Shown here one piece after another: positions 1 to 6,142 of a stretch of 8,367 bases of DNA. The notes beneath the pieces are model-generated. The model made no database searches and had not been told where the DNA came from. It saw only the letters and a list, made by a program, of their open reading frames with translations. Numbering within the stretch: the first letter of the stretch is position 1; each line of letters starts with the position of its first letter. This DNA comes from Methyloglobulus sp. (GTDB lineage: Bacteria; Pseudomonadota; Gammaproteobacteria; Methylococcales; Methylomonadaceae), in the NCBI GenBank assembly GCA_013140405.1, contig JABFSV010000524.1, forward strand, positions 1 through 8,367, in the 5' to 3' direction. A program made the translations under genes and the position numbers.

Positions 1-61
1 TTTATGCTCCTAACGCATTTGCGTCTGGAATGATTTTCCTCCAAATAGTGAAGATCAGGAC

Positions 62-1417
62 ATGTTTGATAATTTAACCGACCGCTTAAGCAGTACCCTT
101 AAAAAAATCAAAGGCCAAGGCCGTCTGACTGAAGATAACATCAAGGATACCTTGCGCGAAGTACGCATGGCTTTGTTGGAGGCTGATGTCGCCCTTCCTG
201 TGGTCACGGATTTTATCGAACGCGTCAAAATCGGTGCTTTAGGGCAAGAGGTGCAAACCAGCTTGTCGCCAGGGCAGGCGATGGTAAAACTGGTTCAGGC
301 AGAGCTGGTTAAGGTGATGGGTGACGCCAATGAGAAGCTCAACCTCAATGCCGTTCCGCCTGCGATCATCTTGATGGCGGGTTTGCAGGGGGCTGGTAAA
401 ACGACCACCGTTGCCAAACTAGGGCGCTGGCTTAAAGAAACCCAAAAGAAAAAAGTCGGCGTAGTGAGTGTGGACGTATACCGTCCTGCGGCTATCAAAC
501 AGTTAGAAACGCTGGCGAATAGCCTTTCCCTGGATTTTTTTGACAGTGACGCTTCCCAAAATCCGGTCGAAATTGCCCTGCAAGCAATAGACGCAGGAAG
601 AAGAAAATTTCTGGATGTCATCATCGTCGATACGGCGGGTCGTTTGCACGTTGATGACGACATGATGGCTGAAATCAAGGCGCTACATGCAGCCATTAAG
701 CCGATTGAAACCTTGTTTGTGGTCGATAGCATGACTGGGCAAGATGCCGCGATCACTGCCAAAGCCTTTAACGATGCGTTGCCCCTGACCGGCGTTATCC
801 TCACCAAAGCCGATGGCGATGCACGCGGCGGTGCAGCTTTGTCGATACGCCATATCACAGGCAAGCCCATCAAATTTATTGGTGTTGGTGAAAAAGCCGA
901 TGCTTTGGAGCCGTTCCATCCTGACCGGCTGGCTTCCCGCATTTTAGGCATGGGCGATATGCTCAGCCTGATCGAGGAAATGGAGCAGAAGGTCGATAAG
1001 GAAAAAGCGGAGAAATTTGCCAAAAAAATACAAAAAGGAAAGGCTTTTGATTTTGAAGACTTTCTTGAGCAATTGCAGCAAATGCAAAGTATGGGCGGCG
1101 TGGGTTCCATGCTGGATAAGTTGCCAGGCATCAATAGCGTACCTAAGGCAATGAAAGAACAGGTCAACGATAAAATGTTAGCGCGGCAAATTGCCGTTAT
1201 CCAGTCTATGACCAAGCAGGAAAGGCGGTTTCCCGATTTGATAAAAGGCACAAGAAAACAACGAATTGCAGATGGTTGCGGTCAAGAATTGCATAATGTT
1301 AACTTGATTCTTAAGCAATTTCTGATGATGCAAAAAATGATGAAGAAATTCAAAACAGGCAATATATCCAATATGATGCGAGGCATTAAAAACAATGTCC
1401 GTGGCATGCGTCGGTAA
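62..1417 (+). CDS. ffh: Signal recognition particle GTPase Ffh (SRP54)
   Basis: Ffh binds 4.5S RNA to form the bacterial signal recognition particle, which recognises signal sequences on ribosomes and hands them to FtsY at the membrane with mutual GTP hydrolysis. The 451-residue length is normal. The N domain (about 1-90) is followed by the G domain: P-loop GLQGAGKTTT (107-116), DVYRPAA (138-144), DTAGR (190-194), TKADGDARGG (248-257) and GVGEKADALEPFHPDRLASR (274-293). The methionine-rich M domain (about 330-451) contains MQSMGG, the RNA-binding helix near 396-407 and MMQKMMKKF. In that helix the family-typical GSRKRRIAAGSG reads GTRKQRIADGCG, with Ser397 to Thr, Arg400 to Gln and Ser406 to Cys. 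The ATG at 62 gives the standard MFDNLTDRLS start. Ribosome-binding sequence is modest (GAAG near 51, AGGA at 57-60 very close to the start). It lies directly upstream of the rpsP operon, as in many gammaproteobacteria. Identity is certain; the effect of the M-domain substitutions is not. Confidence 0.98.
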   Translation: MFDNLTDRLSSTLKKIKGQGRLTEDNIKDTLREVRMALLEADVALPVVTDFIERVKIGALGQEVQTSLSPGQAMVKLVQAELVKVMGDANEKLNLNAVPPAIILMAGLQGAGKTTTVAKLGRWLKETQKKKVGVVSVDVYRPAAIKQLETLANSLSLDFFDSDASQNPVEIALQAIDAGRRKFLDVIIVDTAGRLHVDDDMMAEIKALHAAIKPIETLFVVDSMTGQDAAITAKAFNDALPLTGVILTKADGDARGGAALSIRHITGKPIKFIGVGEKADALEPFHPDRLASRILGMGDMLSLIEEMEQKVDKEKAEKFAKKIQKGKAFDFEDFLEQLQQMQSMGGVGSMLDKLPGINSVPKAMKEQVNDKMLARQIAVIQSMTKQERRFPDLIKGTRKQRIADGCGQELHNVNLILKQFLMMQKMMKKFKTGNISNMMRGIKNNVRGMRR

Positions 1418-1467
1418 GGTTTGGTGGGTGTTAGCAGGATTGTTTTGCCATCAATAGTAATTTGTTC

Positions 1468-1495
1468 TTCACTTATTCGGCATTTCGCGTAAAAT
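1468..1495 (+). promoter_or_regulatory. Candidate sigma70 promoter of the rpsP operon
   Basis: TTCACT (1468-1473) lies 16 bases before TAAAAT (1490-1495), giving 4/6 and 5/6 matches to the sigma70 consensus. A GC-rich stretch (AGCCCG) follows the -10 box, as is common for growth-rate-regulated ribosomal promoters. Transcription would start near 1502, leaving a leader of about 36 bases before rpsP. The 120-base ffh-rpsP gap has no obvious terminator, so read-through from ffh is also possible. This is inferred from motif matching only. Confidence 0.5.
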
Positions 1496-1537
1496 AGCCC
1501 GATTAATTTCAGCTAAATGTTTTTGAGGATATAAAAG

Positions 1538-1789
1538 ATGGTAACTATTCGTCTTTCAAGAGGCGGCGCGAAGAATCGCCCTTTTTACCATGTTGTTGTA
1601 ACCGACAGCAGAAACGGACGTGATGGCCGTTATATTGAGCGGGTTGGCTTTTTCAATCCAGTAGCCCGTGGCAACGAGCAAAGGCTATCTTTGGATACTG
1701 AGCGGGTGGGTTATTGGACATCCAAAGGCGCACAGCCTTCTGACCGTGTGGCAAAATTGATTAAAGACGCACTAAAAGCAGCTGCCTAA
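1538..1789 (+). CDS. rpsP: 30S ribosomal protein S16
   Basis: S16 is a small-subunit protein that binds 16S rRNA and helps assemble the 30S body. The 83-residue product has the family start [20 protein letters not shown], then ADSR-like [20 protein letters not shown] (22-41) and the conserved [18 protein letters not shown] segment (58-75). E. coli S16 is 82 residues, so this is full length. A good Shine-Dalgarno (TGAGGA, 1524-1529) stands 8-9 bases before the ATG. It is the first gene of the rpsP-rimM-trmD-rplS operon; rimM begins 5 bases after its stop, so the two are probably co-transcribed and translationally coupled. Confidence 0.98.
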   Translation: MVTIRLSRGGAKNRPFYHVVVTDSRNGRDGRYIERVGFFNPVARGNEQRLSLDTERVGYWTSKGAQPSDRVAKLIKDALKAAA

Positions 1790-1794
1790 ACGGT

Positions 1795-2301
1795 TTGTCT
1801 AAGCAAGGCCTTGTCCACGTTGGAAAAATTTCCGGCGTTTTTGGCGTAAAAGGTTGGCTAAAAATATTTTCCTATACCGAACCCAGGGGTAATATCCTCG
1901 GTTATGACCACTGGTTAGTGAAGAAAGGTAGTCAAGATAAGCCTATTAAAGTAATCGGTGGGCAGGTTCAAGGTAAAAATGTAGTTGTCCAGATAGATGG
2001 CGTGACCGACAGGGATCAAGCATTAGCCCTGATGGGTTGGGATATTTATATAAGCCATGAACAATTGCCAGAAACAAAGGAAGGCGAATATTACTGGGCA
2101 GATTTAATAGGCCTGGACGTTGAGAATTTGGAAGGTATTCAACTGGGCAAAGTTGATAGTTTGTTTGAAACAGGTGCTAACGACATACTTGTAGTCAAGG
2201 GCGACCGCGAGCGGGCCTTGCCTTTCCTGCAAGGGCAGACAGTAAAGTCTATTGATCTTGCCACAGGCAAGATGATAGTTGATTGGGATGCTGATTTTTA
2301 G
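1795..2301 (+). CDS. rimM: Ribosome maturation factor RimM
   Basis: RimM is a 16S rRNA processing factor that binds S19 and assists maturation of the 30S head. The 168-residue protein shows the N-terminal RimM barrel ([20 protein letters not shown], about 10-29), then [12 protein letters not shown] (68-79) and a C-terminal PRC-barrel beginning at [14 protein letters not shown] (97-110) with [18 protein letters not shown] and the end VDWDADF, all typical of the family. The start chosen is TTG at 1795, because similarity begins right after it and no in-frame ATG or GTG lies close upstream. No Shine-Dalgarno is visible before it, so initiation probably depends on ribosomes finishing rpsP. It is slightly shorter than the E. 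coli protein, lacking a short segment before LPFLQGQ. Its stop TAG overlaps a GTG in the trmD frame. Confidence 0.96.
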   Translation: MSKQGLVHVGKISGVFGVKGWLKIFSYTEPRGNILGYDHWLVKKGSQDKPIKVIGGQVQGKNVVVQIDGVTDRDQALALMGWDIYISHEQLPETKEGEYYWADLIGLDVENLEGIQLGKVDSLFETGANDILVVKGDRERALPFLQGQTVKSIDLATGKMIVDWDADF

Positions 2302-2309
2302 TGACCGCC

Positions 2310-3053
2310 ATGCGATTTGATGTCGTCACTCTGTTTCCAGAAATGATTATGACTGCCGCAAGTTATGGGATAACTGGCAGGGCGCAAGAACGAGGAATTG
2401 TTGGGCTGTCGGCCTGGAATCCGAGGGATTATACGACCGATAGGCATCGGACGGTGGATGACCGGCCCTACGGCGGTGGTCCTGGGATGGTGATGAAATA
2501 CCAGCCCTTGCATGATGCACTGACAGCCGCAAAGCAAGCAGGTTTCGGTTCGGTAAAAGTGGTGTATTTAAGCCCACAAGGCAAACCGATTACTCAGGCG
2601 TTGCTTACAGAAGCACTTAAGTTACAGCAGCTTATATTGGTTGCAGGGCGTTATGAGGGTGTGGATGAGCGTTTTGTCGAGCTGGATTGCGATGACGAGT
2701 GGTCAATAGGTGATTATGTCATCAGCGGTGGCGAGTTGGCAGCTTTAGTGGTTATTGATGCAATAACACGGTTATTGCCAGGCGCATTGGGCGATGAAGA
2801 ATCCGCCCAGCAAGATTCACATGTTAATGGTTTGCTGGATTGCCCACATTTCACGAGACCAGAACAGGTGGATGGAAAAGCGGTGCCAGACGTATTATTA
2901 AGCGGCAATCATGCAGATATAAACCGTTGGCGAATGAAGCAAGCATTAGGTAAGACGTGGCAGAAGCGCCCGGATTTGCTAAGAAAGAAAGAATTAACGG
3001 CAGAGCAGGAAAAGCTGCTCAAAGAATTCGTAAATCAAGTTGAATTGAATTAA
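2310..3053 (+). CDS. trmD: tRNA (guanine37-N1)-methyltransferase TrmD
   Basis: TrmD is an essential homodimeric SPOUT-family enzyme that methylates G37 of tRNAs next to the anticodon using S-adenosylmethionine, preventing +1 frameshifting. The sequence shows [12 protein letters not shown] at the start, [27 protein letters not shown], and the trefoil-knot SAM site [13 protein letters not shown] and [28 protein letters not shown] and [16 protein letters not shown] follow near the C-terminus. Length is 247 residues from this ATG. A GTG at 2301, overlapping the rimM stop (TAGTG), would add three residues (MTA); I prefer 2310 because homologues start at the MRFDVV position, but neither start has a clear Shine-Dalgarno. 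It is the third gene of the operon, with rplS following after 14 bases. Confidence 0.97.
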   Translation: MRFDVVTLFPEMIMTAASYGITGRAQERGIVGLSAWNPRDYTTDRHRTVDDRPYGGGPGMVMKYQPLHDALTAAKQAGFGSVKVVYLSPQGKPITQALLTEALKLQQLILVAGRYEGVDERFVELDCDDEWSIGDYVISGGELAALVVIDAITRLLPGALGDEESAQQDSHVNGLLDCPHFTRPEQVDGKAVPDVLLSGNHADINRWRMKQALGKTWQKRPDLLRKKELTAEQEKLLKEFVNQVELN

Positions 3054-3067
3054 ACACAGGTGTGGTA

Positions 3068-3409
3068 ATGAGCAACATAATTGAAGCATTAGAAAAAGAA
3101 CAGCTAAGACAGATTCCTGATTTTGGCCCTGGTGATACCGTTGTTGTCCAGGTTAAAGTCAAAGAAGGTGAGCGTGAGCGGATTCAGGCTTTTGAAGGCA
3201 TCGTCATTGCAAAACGTAATCGTGGCTTGAATTCTGCGTTCACTGTGAGGAAAATTTCCCATGGTACTGGCGTAGAGCGGGTATTTCAAACCCACAGTCC
3301 AATAATCAGTGAGATCGTTGTCAAGCGCCGTGGCGATGTCCGTCGGGCCAAGTTATATTATTTACGTGACCTTACTGGTAAGGCAGCGCGTATCAAGGAA
3401 AAATTGTAA
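3068..3409 (+). CDS. rplS: 50S ribosomal protein L19
   Basis: L19 sits at the 30S-50S interface and binds 23S rRNA. The 113-residue product starts [14 protein letters not shown], continues [28 protein letters not shown] with the conserved [19 protein letters not shown], and ends with [29 protein letters not shown], all family hallmarks. The ATG at 3068 is preferred over an in-frame GTG at 3062: it matches the usual MSNII start and has an AGGTG Shine-Dalgarno at 3058-3062. This is the last gene of the operon and a strong terminator follows within 25 bases. Confidence 0.98.
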   Translation: MSNIIEALEKEQLRQIPDFGPGDTVVVQVKVKEGERERIQAFEGIVIAKRNRGLNSAFTVRKISHGTGVERVFQTHSPIISEIVVKRRGDVRRAKLYYLRDLTGKAARIKEKL

Positions 3410-3432
3410 GTACATTTTTATAATAATCCTTT

Positions 3433-3459
3433 AAAAGGCAACTTCGAGTTGCCTTTTTT
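3433..3459 (+). terminator. Rho-independent terminator of the rpsP-rplS operon
   Basis: GGCAACT (3437-3443) pairs perfectly with AGTTGCC (3447-3453) around a three-base loop. Flanking A and T runs extend the stem, and six T residues follow (3454-3459). It sits 24 bases after the rplS stop. Confidence 0.93.
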
Positions 3460-3491
3460 ATGCCTGAAGAAAACTTGAGATATTTGCTTAT

Positions 3492-3520
3492 TTGAACCGC
3501 ACTCTAGTGAATGATATGAT
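3492..3520 (+). promoter_or_regulatory. Candidate sigma70 promoter of aqpZ
   Basis: TTGAAC (3492-3497) and TATGAT (3515-3520) are separated by exactly 17 bases, matching 4/6 and 5/6 consensus positions. Transcription would begin near 3527, giving a leader of about 55 bases before the aqpZ ATG at 3582. The preceding terminator at 3433-3459 makes a separate promoter necessary, which strengthens the call. Confidence 0.6.
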
Positions 3521-3581
3521 TCTATCGGTATCGAAAGTTTTCGGCACCAAAGGTCATTTAACGAAAAGAGAGGGGAAAGTT

Positions 3582-4277
3582 ATGAAACAGTATACGGCAG
3601 AGTTTTTCGGTACGTTCTGGTTGGTTCTAGGTGGGTGTGGTAGTGCGGTGCTTGCTGCTGCATTTCCAGATGTAGGCATTGGTTTGATGGGTGTGTCGTT
3701 TGCTTTTGGGTTGACTGTGTTGACTATGGCATACACTATAGGCCATATTTCTGGTTGCCATTTGAATCCAGCTGTATCAATTGGATTATGGGCGGGTGGT
3801 CGTTTTCCGGCAAATAAATTGTTGTTTTACATCATTGCACAAGTTGTGGGTGCTATCGTCGCGGGAGGGGTCTTATACCTTATCGCCAGTGGTAAAGCAG
3901 GATTTGACGTTACCGCAGGTTTCGCCTCCAACGGTTATGGTGAGCATTCCCCAGGCGGCTATTCTTTGACGGCTGCTTTGGTAACAGAAGTTGTCATGAC
4001 CATGATGTTCCTAATCATCATTTTGGGTGCGACGGATGTCCGCGCCCCTCAAGGTTTTGCACCCATTGCAATCGGCTTGGGGCTTACTTTGATTCATTTG
4101 ATTAGCATACCCGTTACCAACACATCTGTTAATCCAGCAAGAAGTCTGGGTGTGGCGATATATGTGGGTGATTGGGCGATGGCACAGCTCTGGTTGTTTT
4201 GGGTGGCTCCTATTGTTGGTGCATTGCTGGGTGCGGTGGTTTATCGTTATCTGGGTAGTCCTTGCGACGAAAAGTGA
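3582..4277 (+). CDS. aqpZ: Aquaporin Z, water channel
   Basis: AqpZ is a tetrameric inner-membrane aquaporin that lets water cross rapidly and selectively along osmotic gradients. The product is 231 residues, the length of E. coli AqpZ, and is closely similar to it throughout. Both half-helix signatures are present: NPA at 62-64 ([15 protein letters not shown]) and NPAR at 184-187 (NTSVNPARS). The aromatic/arginine filter expected for a strict water channel rather than a glycerol channel is seen as Phe42, His172, Thr181 and Arg187. Six hydrophobic membrane segments are evident. The ATG at 3582 is chosen over an in-frame TTG at 3492: it has a strong Shine-Dalgarno (GAGAGGGGA, 3568-3576), matches the family N-terminus, and the longer form would start inside the promoter's -35 box. 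The gene appears monocistronic, with a hairpin after it and a convergent regulator beyond. Confidence 0.97.
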   Translation: MKQYTAEFFGTFWLVLGGCGSAVLAAAFPDVGIGLMGVSFAFGLTVLTMAYTIGHISGCHLNPAVSIGLWAGGRFPANKLLFYIIAQVVGAIVAGGVLYLIASGKAGFDVTAGFASNGYGEHSPGGYSLTAALVTEVVMTMMFLIIILGATDVRAPQGFAPIAIGLGLTLIHLISIPVTNTSVNPARSLGVAIYVGDWAMAQLWLFWVAPIVGALLGAVVYRYLGSPCDEK

Positions 4278-4292
4278 TCAAATTCTGATTAG

Positions 4293-4333
4293 ACACTCCA
4301 CCGAAACCGAGTTTGTTGGTTTTGGTGGAGTGT
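4293..4333. repeat. 16-bp stem-loop between convergent aqpZ and LysR genes
   Basis: A4293-C4308 pairs with G4318-T4333 over 16 positions with a single G-T wobble (4303/4323) and a nine-base loop. No T-run follows on either strand, so it is not a classical intrinsic terminator. Its place between the 3' ends of aqpZ and the LysR gene suggests a transcript-end function: 3' stabilisation, weak bidirectional termination, or a repetitive extragenic palindrome. Confidence 0.7.
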
Positions 4334-4359
4334 AAGTGGCCGTGTGATGGGCAACTGGC

Positions 4360-5265
4360 TCATTGCAAGTTGTGTAGATCAATCTCGGCAAAGTAACGGA
4401 TTAAAAAATCCACAAAGGTCGTCAATTTGGCGGGCATAAACCGCCTCTGCAAGTAGGTTGCGTAAATAGCCAAGGAAGGGATGCGGTATTCCCGCAATAT
4501 TTCCACCAATTCACCTTTTGCAAGATAAGTCGCCACAGAAAGCTCCGGCGCTTGCGTTATGCCCATACCTAAAGCAGCCGCTTGACATAACGCCCTGCCA
4601 TTATTGGAAGCAAAGCGCCAAGTCGTTTTAACTTTGACTTCTTCTTTTCCAACCCTGAAAATCCAGTAATCTTTATGTGGTGTATCGGTGTTGTAAAGGC
4701 AATGGTGGAACTTTAATTCCTCAACAGTCTTAGGGTTGCCGTAACGCTCAATATAGGCTGGAGAGGCATACGTGCATAACCGAGTTTCGGCAATTTTTCT
4801 GGCAACGACACCTAAATCAAGGCTATCGGTGACCAGGATAGACAGGTCGATACTGCCCTCGCTCAAATTTACCTGGCTGTTATGTAAAGTCATCATAACC
4901 TTAACTTCAGGATATAACTCTTGATAAGCGTCAATAGCCGAAACCATGTACAAGCCGCCGAAATCAATCGAGGCACTAATTCGTAACGTTCCTCTGACAT
5001 TGCGGCCTAGCTGTGAGGTGGATTCATCCAGTTCAGAAAAATCATCAAGCAGTTGTTTGCTGCGATGATAATAAACTTCGCCGGCTTCTGTCAGACTGAG
5101 TTTACGAGTTGTCCGGTTCAGTAAGGCCACACCTAAGGATTCTTCCAATTGGGCGACGTACTTACTGATCATCATCGCGGACAAATCCATTTCCCGTGCA
5201 ACAGCGGAGAAAGTGCCCACTTCAACTATTCGGCAGAACACCTGCATATTGTTTAATTTATCCAT
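4360..5265 (-). CDS. LysR-type transcriptional regulator
   Basis: LysR-type regulators are tetrameric DNA-binding proteins that respond to small-molecule co-inducers and often control a divergent neighbour as well as themselves. The 301-residue product has an N-terminal winged helix-turn-helix (about 3-62: FCRIVEVGTFSAVAREMDLS, then YVAQLEESLGVALLNRTTRK and LSLTEAGEVYY), a linker helix, and a substrate-binding domain from about residue 90 (GTLRISASIDFG) to the end, including EGSIDLSILV and GMGITQAPELSVATYLAKGELVEIL. The start at 5265 (MDKLNNMQVF) is chosen because the family begins there; an in-frame ATG at 5310 would add 15 atypical residues and cover an inverted repeat that looks like an operator. 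The gene is divergent from the carbonic anhydrase gene, making that its first candidate target; aqpZ is convergent. The effector cannot be read from sequence. Confidence 0.93.
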   Translation of the reverse strand: MDKLNNMQVFCRIVEVGTFSAVAREMDLSAMMISKYVAQLEESLGVALLNRTTRKLSLTEAGEVYYHRSKQLLDDFSELDESTSQLGRNVRGTLRISASIDFGGLYMVSAIDAYQELYPEVKVMMTLHNSQVNLSEGSIDLSILVTDSLDLGVVARKIAETRLCTYASPAYIERYGNPKTVEELKFHHCLYNTDTPHKDYWIFRVGKEEVKVKTTWRFASNNGRALCQAAALGMGITQAPELSVATYLAKGELVEILREYRIPSLAIYATYLQRRFMPAKLTTFVDFLIRYFAEIDLHNLQ

Positions 5266-5275
5266 AATCAAGCTC

Positions 5276-5334
5276 AATATAAACTGGAAGTTTATATTAT
5301 ACTCCGACATAATTATAAATTTATAGTTTATATT
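5276..5334. promoter_or_regulatory. Probable LysR-type operator: inverted repeat plus third half-site
   Basis: AATATAAACT (5276-5285) and AGTTTATATT (5289-5298) form a perfect 10-bp inverted repeat around GGA. An exact third copy of AGTTTATATT is at 5325-5334, 36 bases on. A 12-base palindrome TATAAATTTATA (5314-5325) lies between them. The first repeat sits 11 bases upstream of the LysR gene start, and TATAAT hexamers for a minus-strand promoter lie in the same stretch. The arrangement fits LysR autoregulation and possible control of the divergent gene, but no binding data are available. Confidence 0.55.
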
Positions 5335-5371
5335 CTATAAATATATTCGGCTATTCAAAACCTAAATCAAT

Positions 5372-5449
5372 GCGCGTAGACTCTGCGCCGGAGATAGTTA
5401 ATGCCGCTTGGTTTTTTTCATGTAACATGTCAGAGTCAAGCGGCTTTTT
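5372..5449 (+). ncRNA. Structured leader or small RNA with terminator before carbonic anhydrase
   Basis: GCCGCTTG (5403-5410) pairs perfectly with CAAGCGGC (5437-5444) and is followed by TTTTTATT, giving an intrinsic terminator 41 bases upstream of the carbonic anhydrase ATG. Its 26-base loop contains a small CATGT/ACATG hairpin (5419-5429) and CAGAGTC (5431-5437). That last element is exactly complementary to GACTCTG (5379-5385), which itself sits in the loop of a GCGC/GCGC hairpin (5372-5375 with 5385-5388). The two hairpins could therefore kiss or form an interleaved pseudoknot. It could be an attenuator or riboswitch-like leader of the downstream gene, or a free small RNA ending at 5449. 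I do not recognise a known riboswitch class. The structures are read by eye. Confidence 0.5.
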
Positions 5450-5485
5450 ATTGCCCGATAATAATTAATAATAATGGAGCCAAGT

Positions 5486-6067
5486 ATGAGTAATATTCTT
5501 AATGAAGTTCTAGCAGCAAACAGAGACTACGTAAATAATTTTGGCGATAAAGGTTCGTTAGCCCTTCCGCCAGCAAGACATTTTGCTATCTTGACTTGTA
5601 TGGATGCCCGTTTGGATCCCGCCAAGTATGCCGGATTATCAGAAGGCGATGCCCACGTCATTCGCAATGCAGGTGGTCGTGCCAGTGATGATGCGATCCG
5701 CTCGTTGGTTATTTCTTACAAATTGTTGGGTACCTGTGAATGGTTTGTTATCCATCACACCAACTGCGGCATGGAATTGTTCAACAACGAAATCATGGGT
5801 GATTTGCTGTCCAGCAGTTTGAAAACCGCCTCTATTGATGAAAATGGTTGGCACGATTGCTGTGAAGGCCCAGGTTGCACCGAAGGCAAATACATCAATT
5901 GGTTGACGATCAAGGAGCAAGAAGCCAGCGTACTTGAAGATGTAAGTCGCATCAGAAATCACCCGTTGGTTCCTGGTAATATTCCCGTTTATGGCTATAT
6001 CTACGACGTGACATCTGGGAAATTGATTGAAGTTCCTGCCGCAACACAAGCAGGTAAGTGCTGCTAA
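5486..6067 (+). CDS. Beta-class carbonic anhydrase
   Basis: Beta-carbonic anhydrases are cytoplasmic zinc enzymes that interconvert CO2 and bicarbonate. The 193-residue product has the zinc-site pattern Cys38-Met-Asp40-Ala-Arg42 (CMDAR) and His91-Thr-Asn-Cys94 (HHTNCG). The zinc ligands are thus Cys38, His91 and Cys94, and Asp40-Arg42 forms the usual dyad. [18 protein letters not shown] (57-74) is also characteristic. The C-terminal part ([40 protein letters not shown]) matches the short cab-type branch known from archaea and mycobacteria (Rv1284-like) rather than E. coli Can. The ATG at 5486 is preferred over one at 5474, because GGAG (5476-5479) then forms a well-spaced Shine-Dalgarno. Odd points are an extra Cys125-Cys126...Cys131 group, a C-terminal Cys-Cys, and Asn in place of the frequent Asp in HHTDC. 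The divergent LysR gene and the structured leader suggest tight regulation. Some members of this branch have weak or uncharacterised activity. Confidence 0.9.
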   Translation: MSNILNEVLAANRDYVNNFGDKGSLALPPARHFAILTCMDARLDPAKYAGLSEGDAHVIRNAGGRASDDAIRSLVISYKLLGTCEWFVIHHTNCGMELFNNEIMGDLLSSSLKTASIDENGWHDCCEGPGCTEGKYINWLTIKEQEASVLEDVSRIRNHPLVPGNIPVYGYIYDVTSGKLIEVPAATQAGKCC

Positions 6068-6085
6068 CTTAAGTTTAACCAAATC

Positions 6086-6123
6086 AAAAAACCCTGCCTA
6101 TTTCTATAGCGCAGGGTTTTTTT
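6086..6123. terminator. Bidirectional Rho-independent terminator
   Basis: ACCCTGC (6091-6097) pairs with GCAGGGT (6111-6117), continued by CTAT/ATAG (6098-6101 with 6106-6109) with one bulged C at 6110. Seven T residues (6117-6123) follow on the plus strand and a run of A residues (6086-6091) precedes, so the hairpin can end both the carbonic anhydrase transcript and the convergent GTPase transcript. Confidence 0.92.
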
Positions 6124-6142
6124 ATGCTTTTCATTTGTCAAT

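Noticed and set aside
1..61. Palindrome ACGCA-TT-TGCGT at 13-24 as an operator
   Set aside because: Only 5-bp arms in a short flank with no supporting copy; likely chance.
295..1251. 318-residue open frame on the minus strand
   Set aside because: It lies entirely antisense to ffh, has no family resemblance, and is explained by codon bias of the real gene.
2298..2577. Minus-strand frames of 79 and 76 residues
   Set aside because: Antisense to trmD, which is fully supported by family motifs.
3492..3581. 30-residue N-terminal extension of AqpZ from a TTG
   Set aside because: It would start in the promoter -35 box and lacks a Shine-Dalgarno, and the protein matches E. coli AqpZ in length from the ATG at 3582.
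5266..5310. 15-residue N-terminal extension of the LysR regulator
   Set aside because: It has no ribosome-binding site, covers an operator-like inverted repeat, and is outside the family's normal start.
5458..5475. ATAATAATTAATAATAATGG as a tandem repeat or replication iteron
   Set aside because: Too short and irregular; more simply an AT-rich unstructured region ahead of the ribosome-binding site.
5639..6082. 147-residue minus-strand frame
   Set aside because: Antisense shadow of the carbonic anhydrase gene with no recognisable domain.
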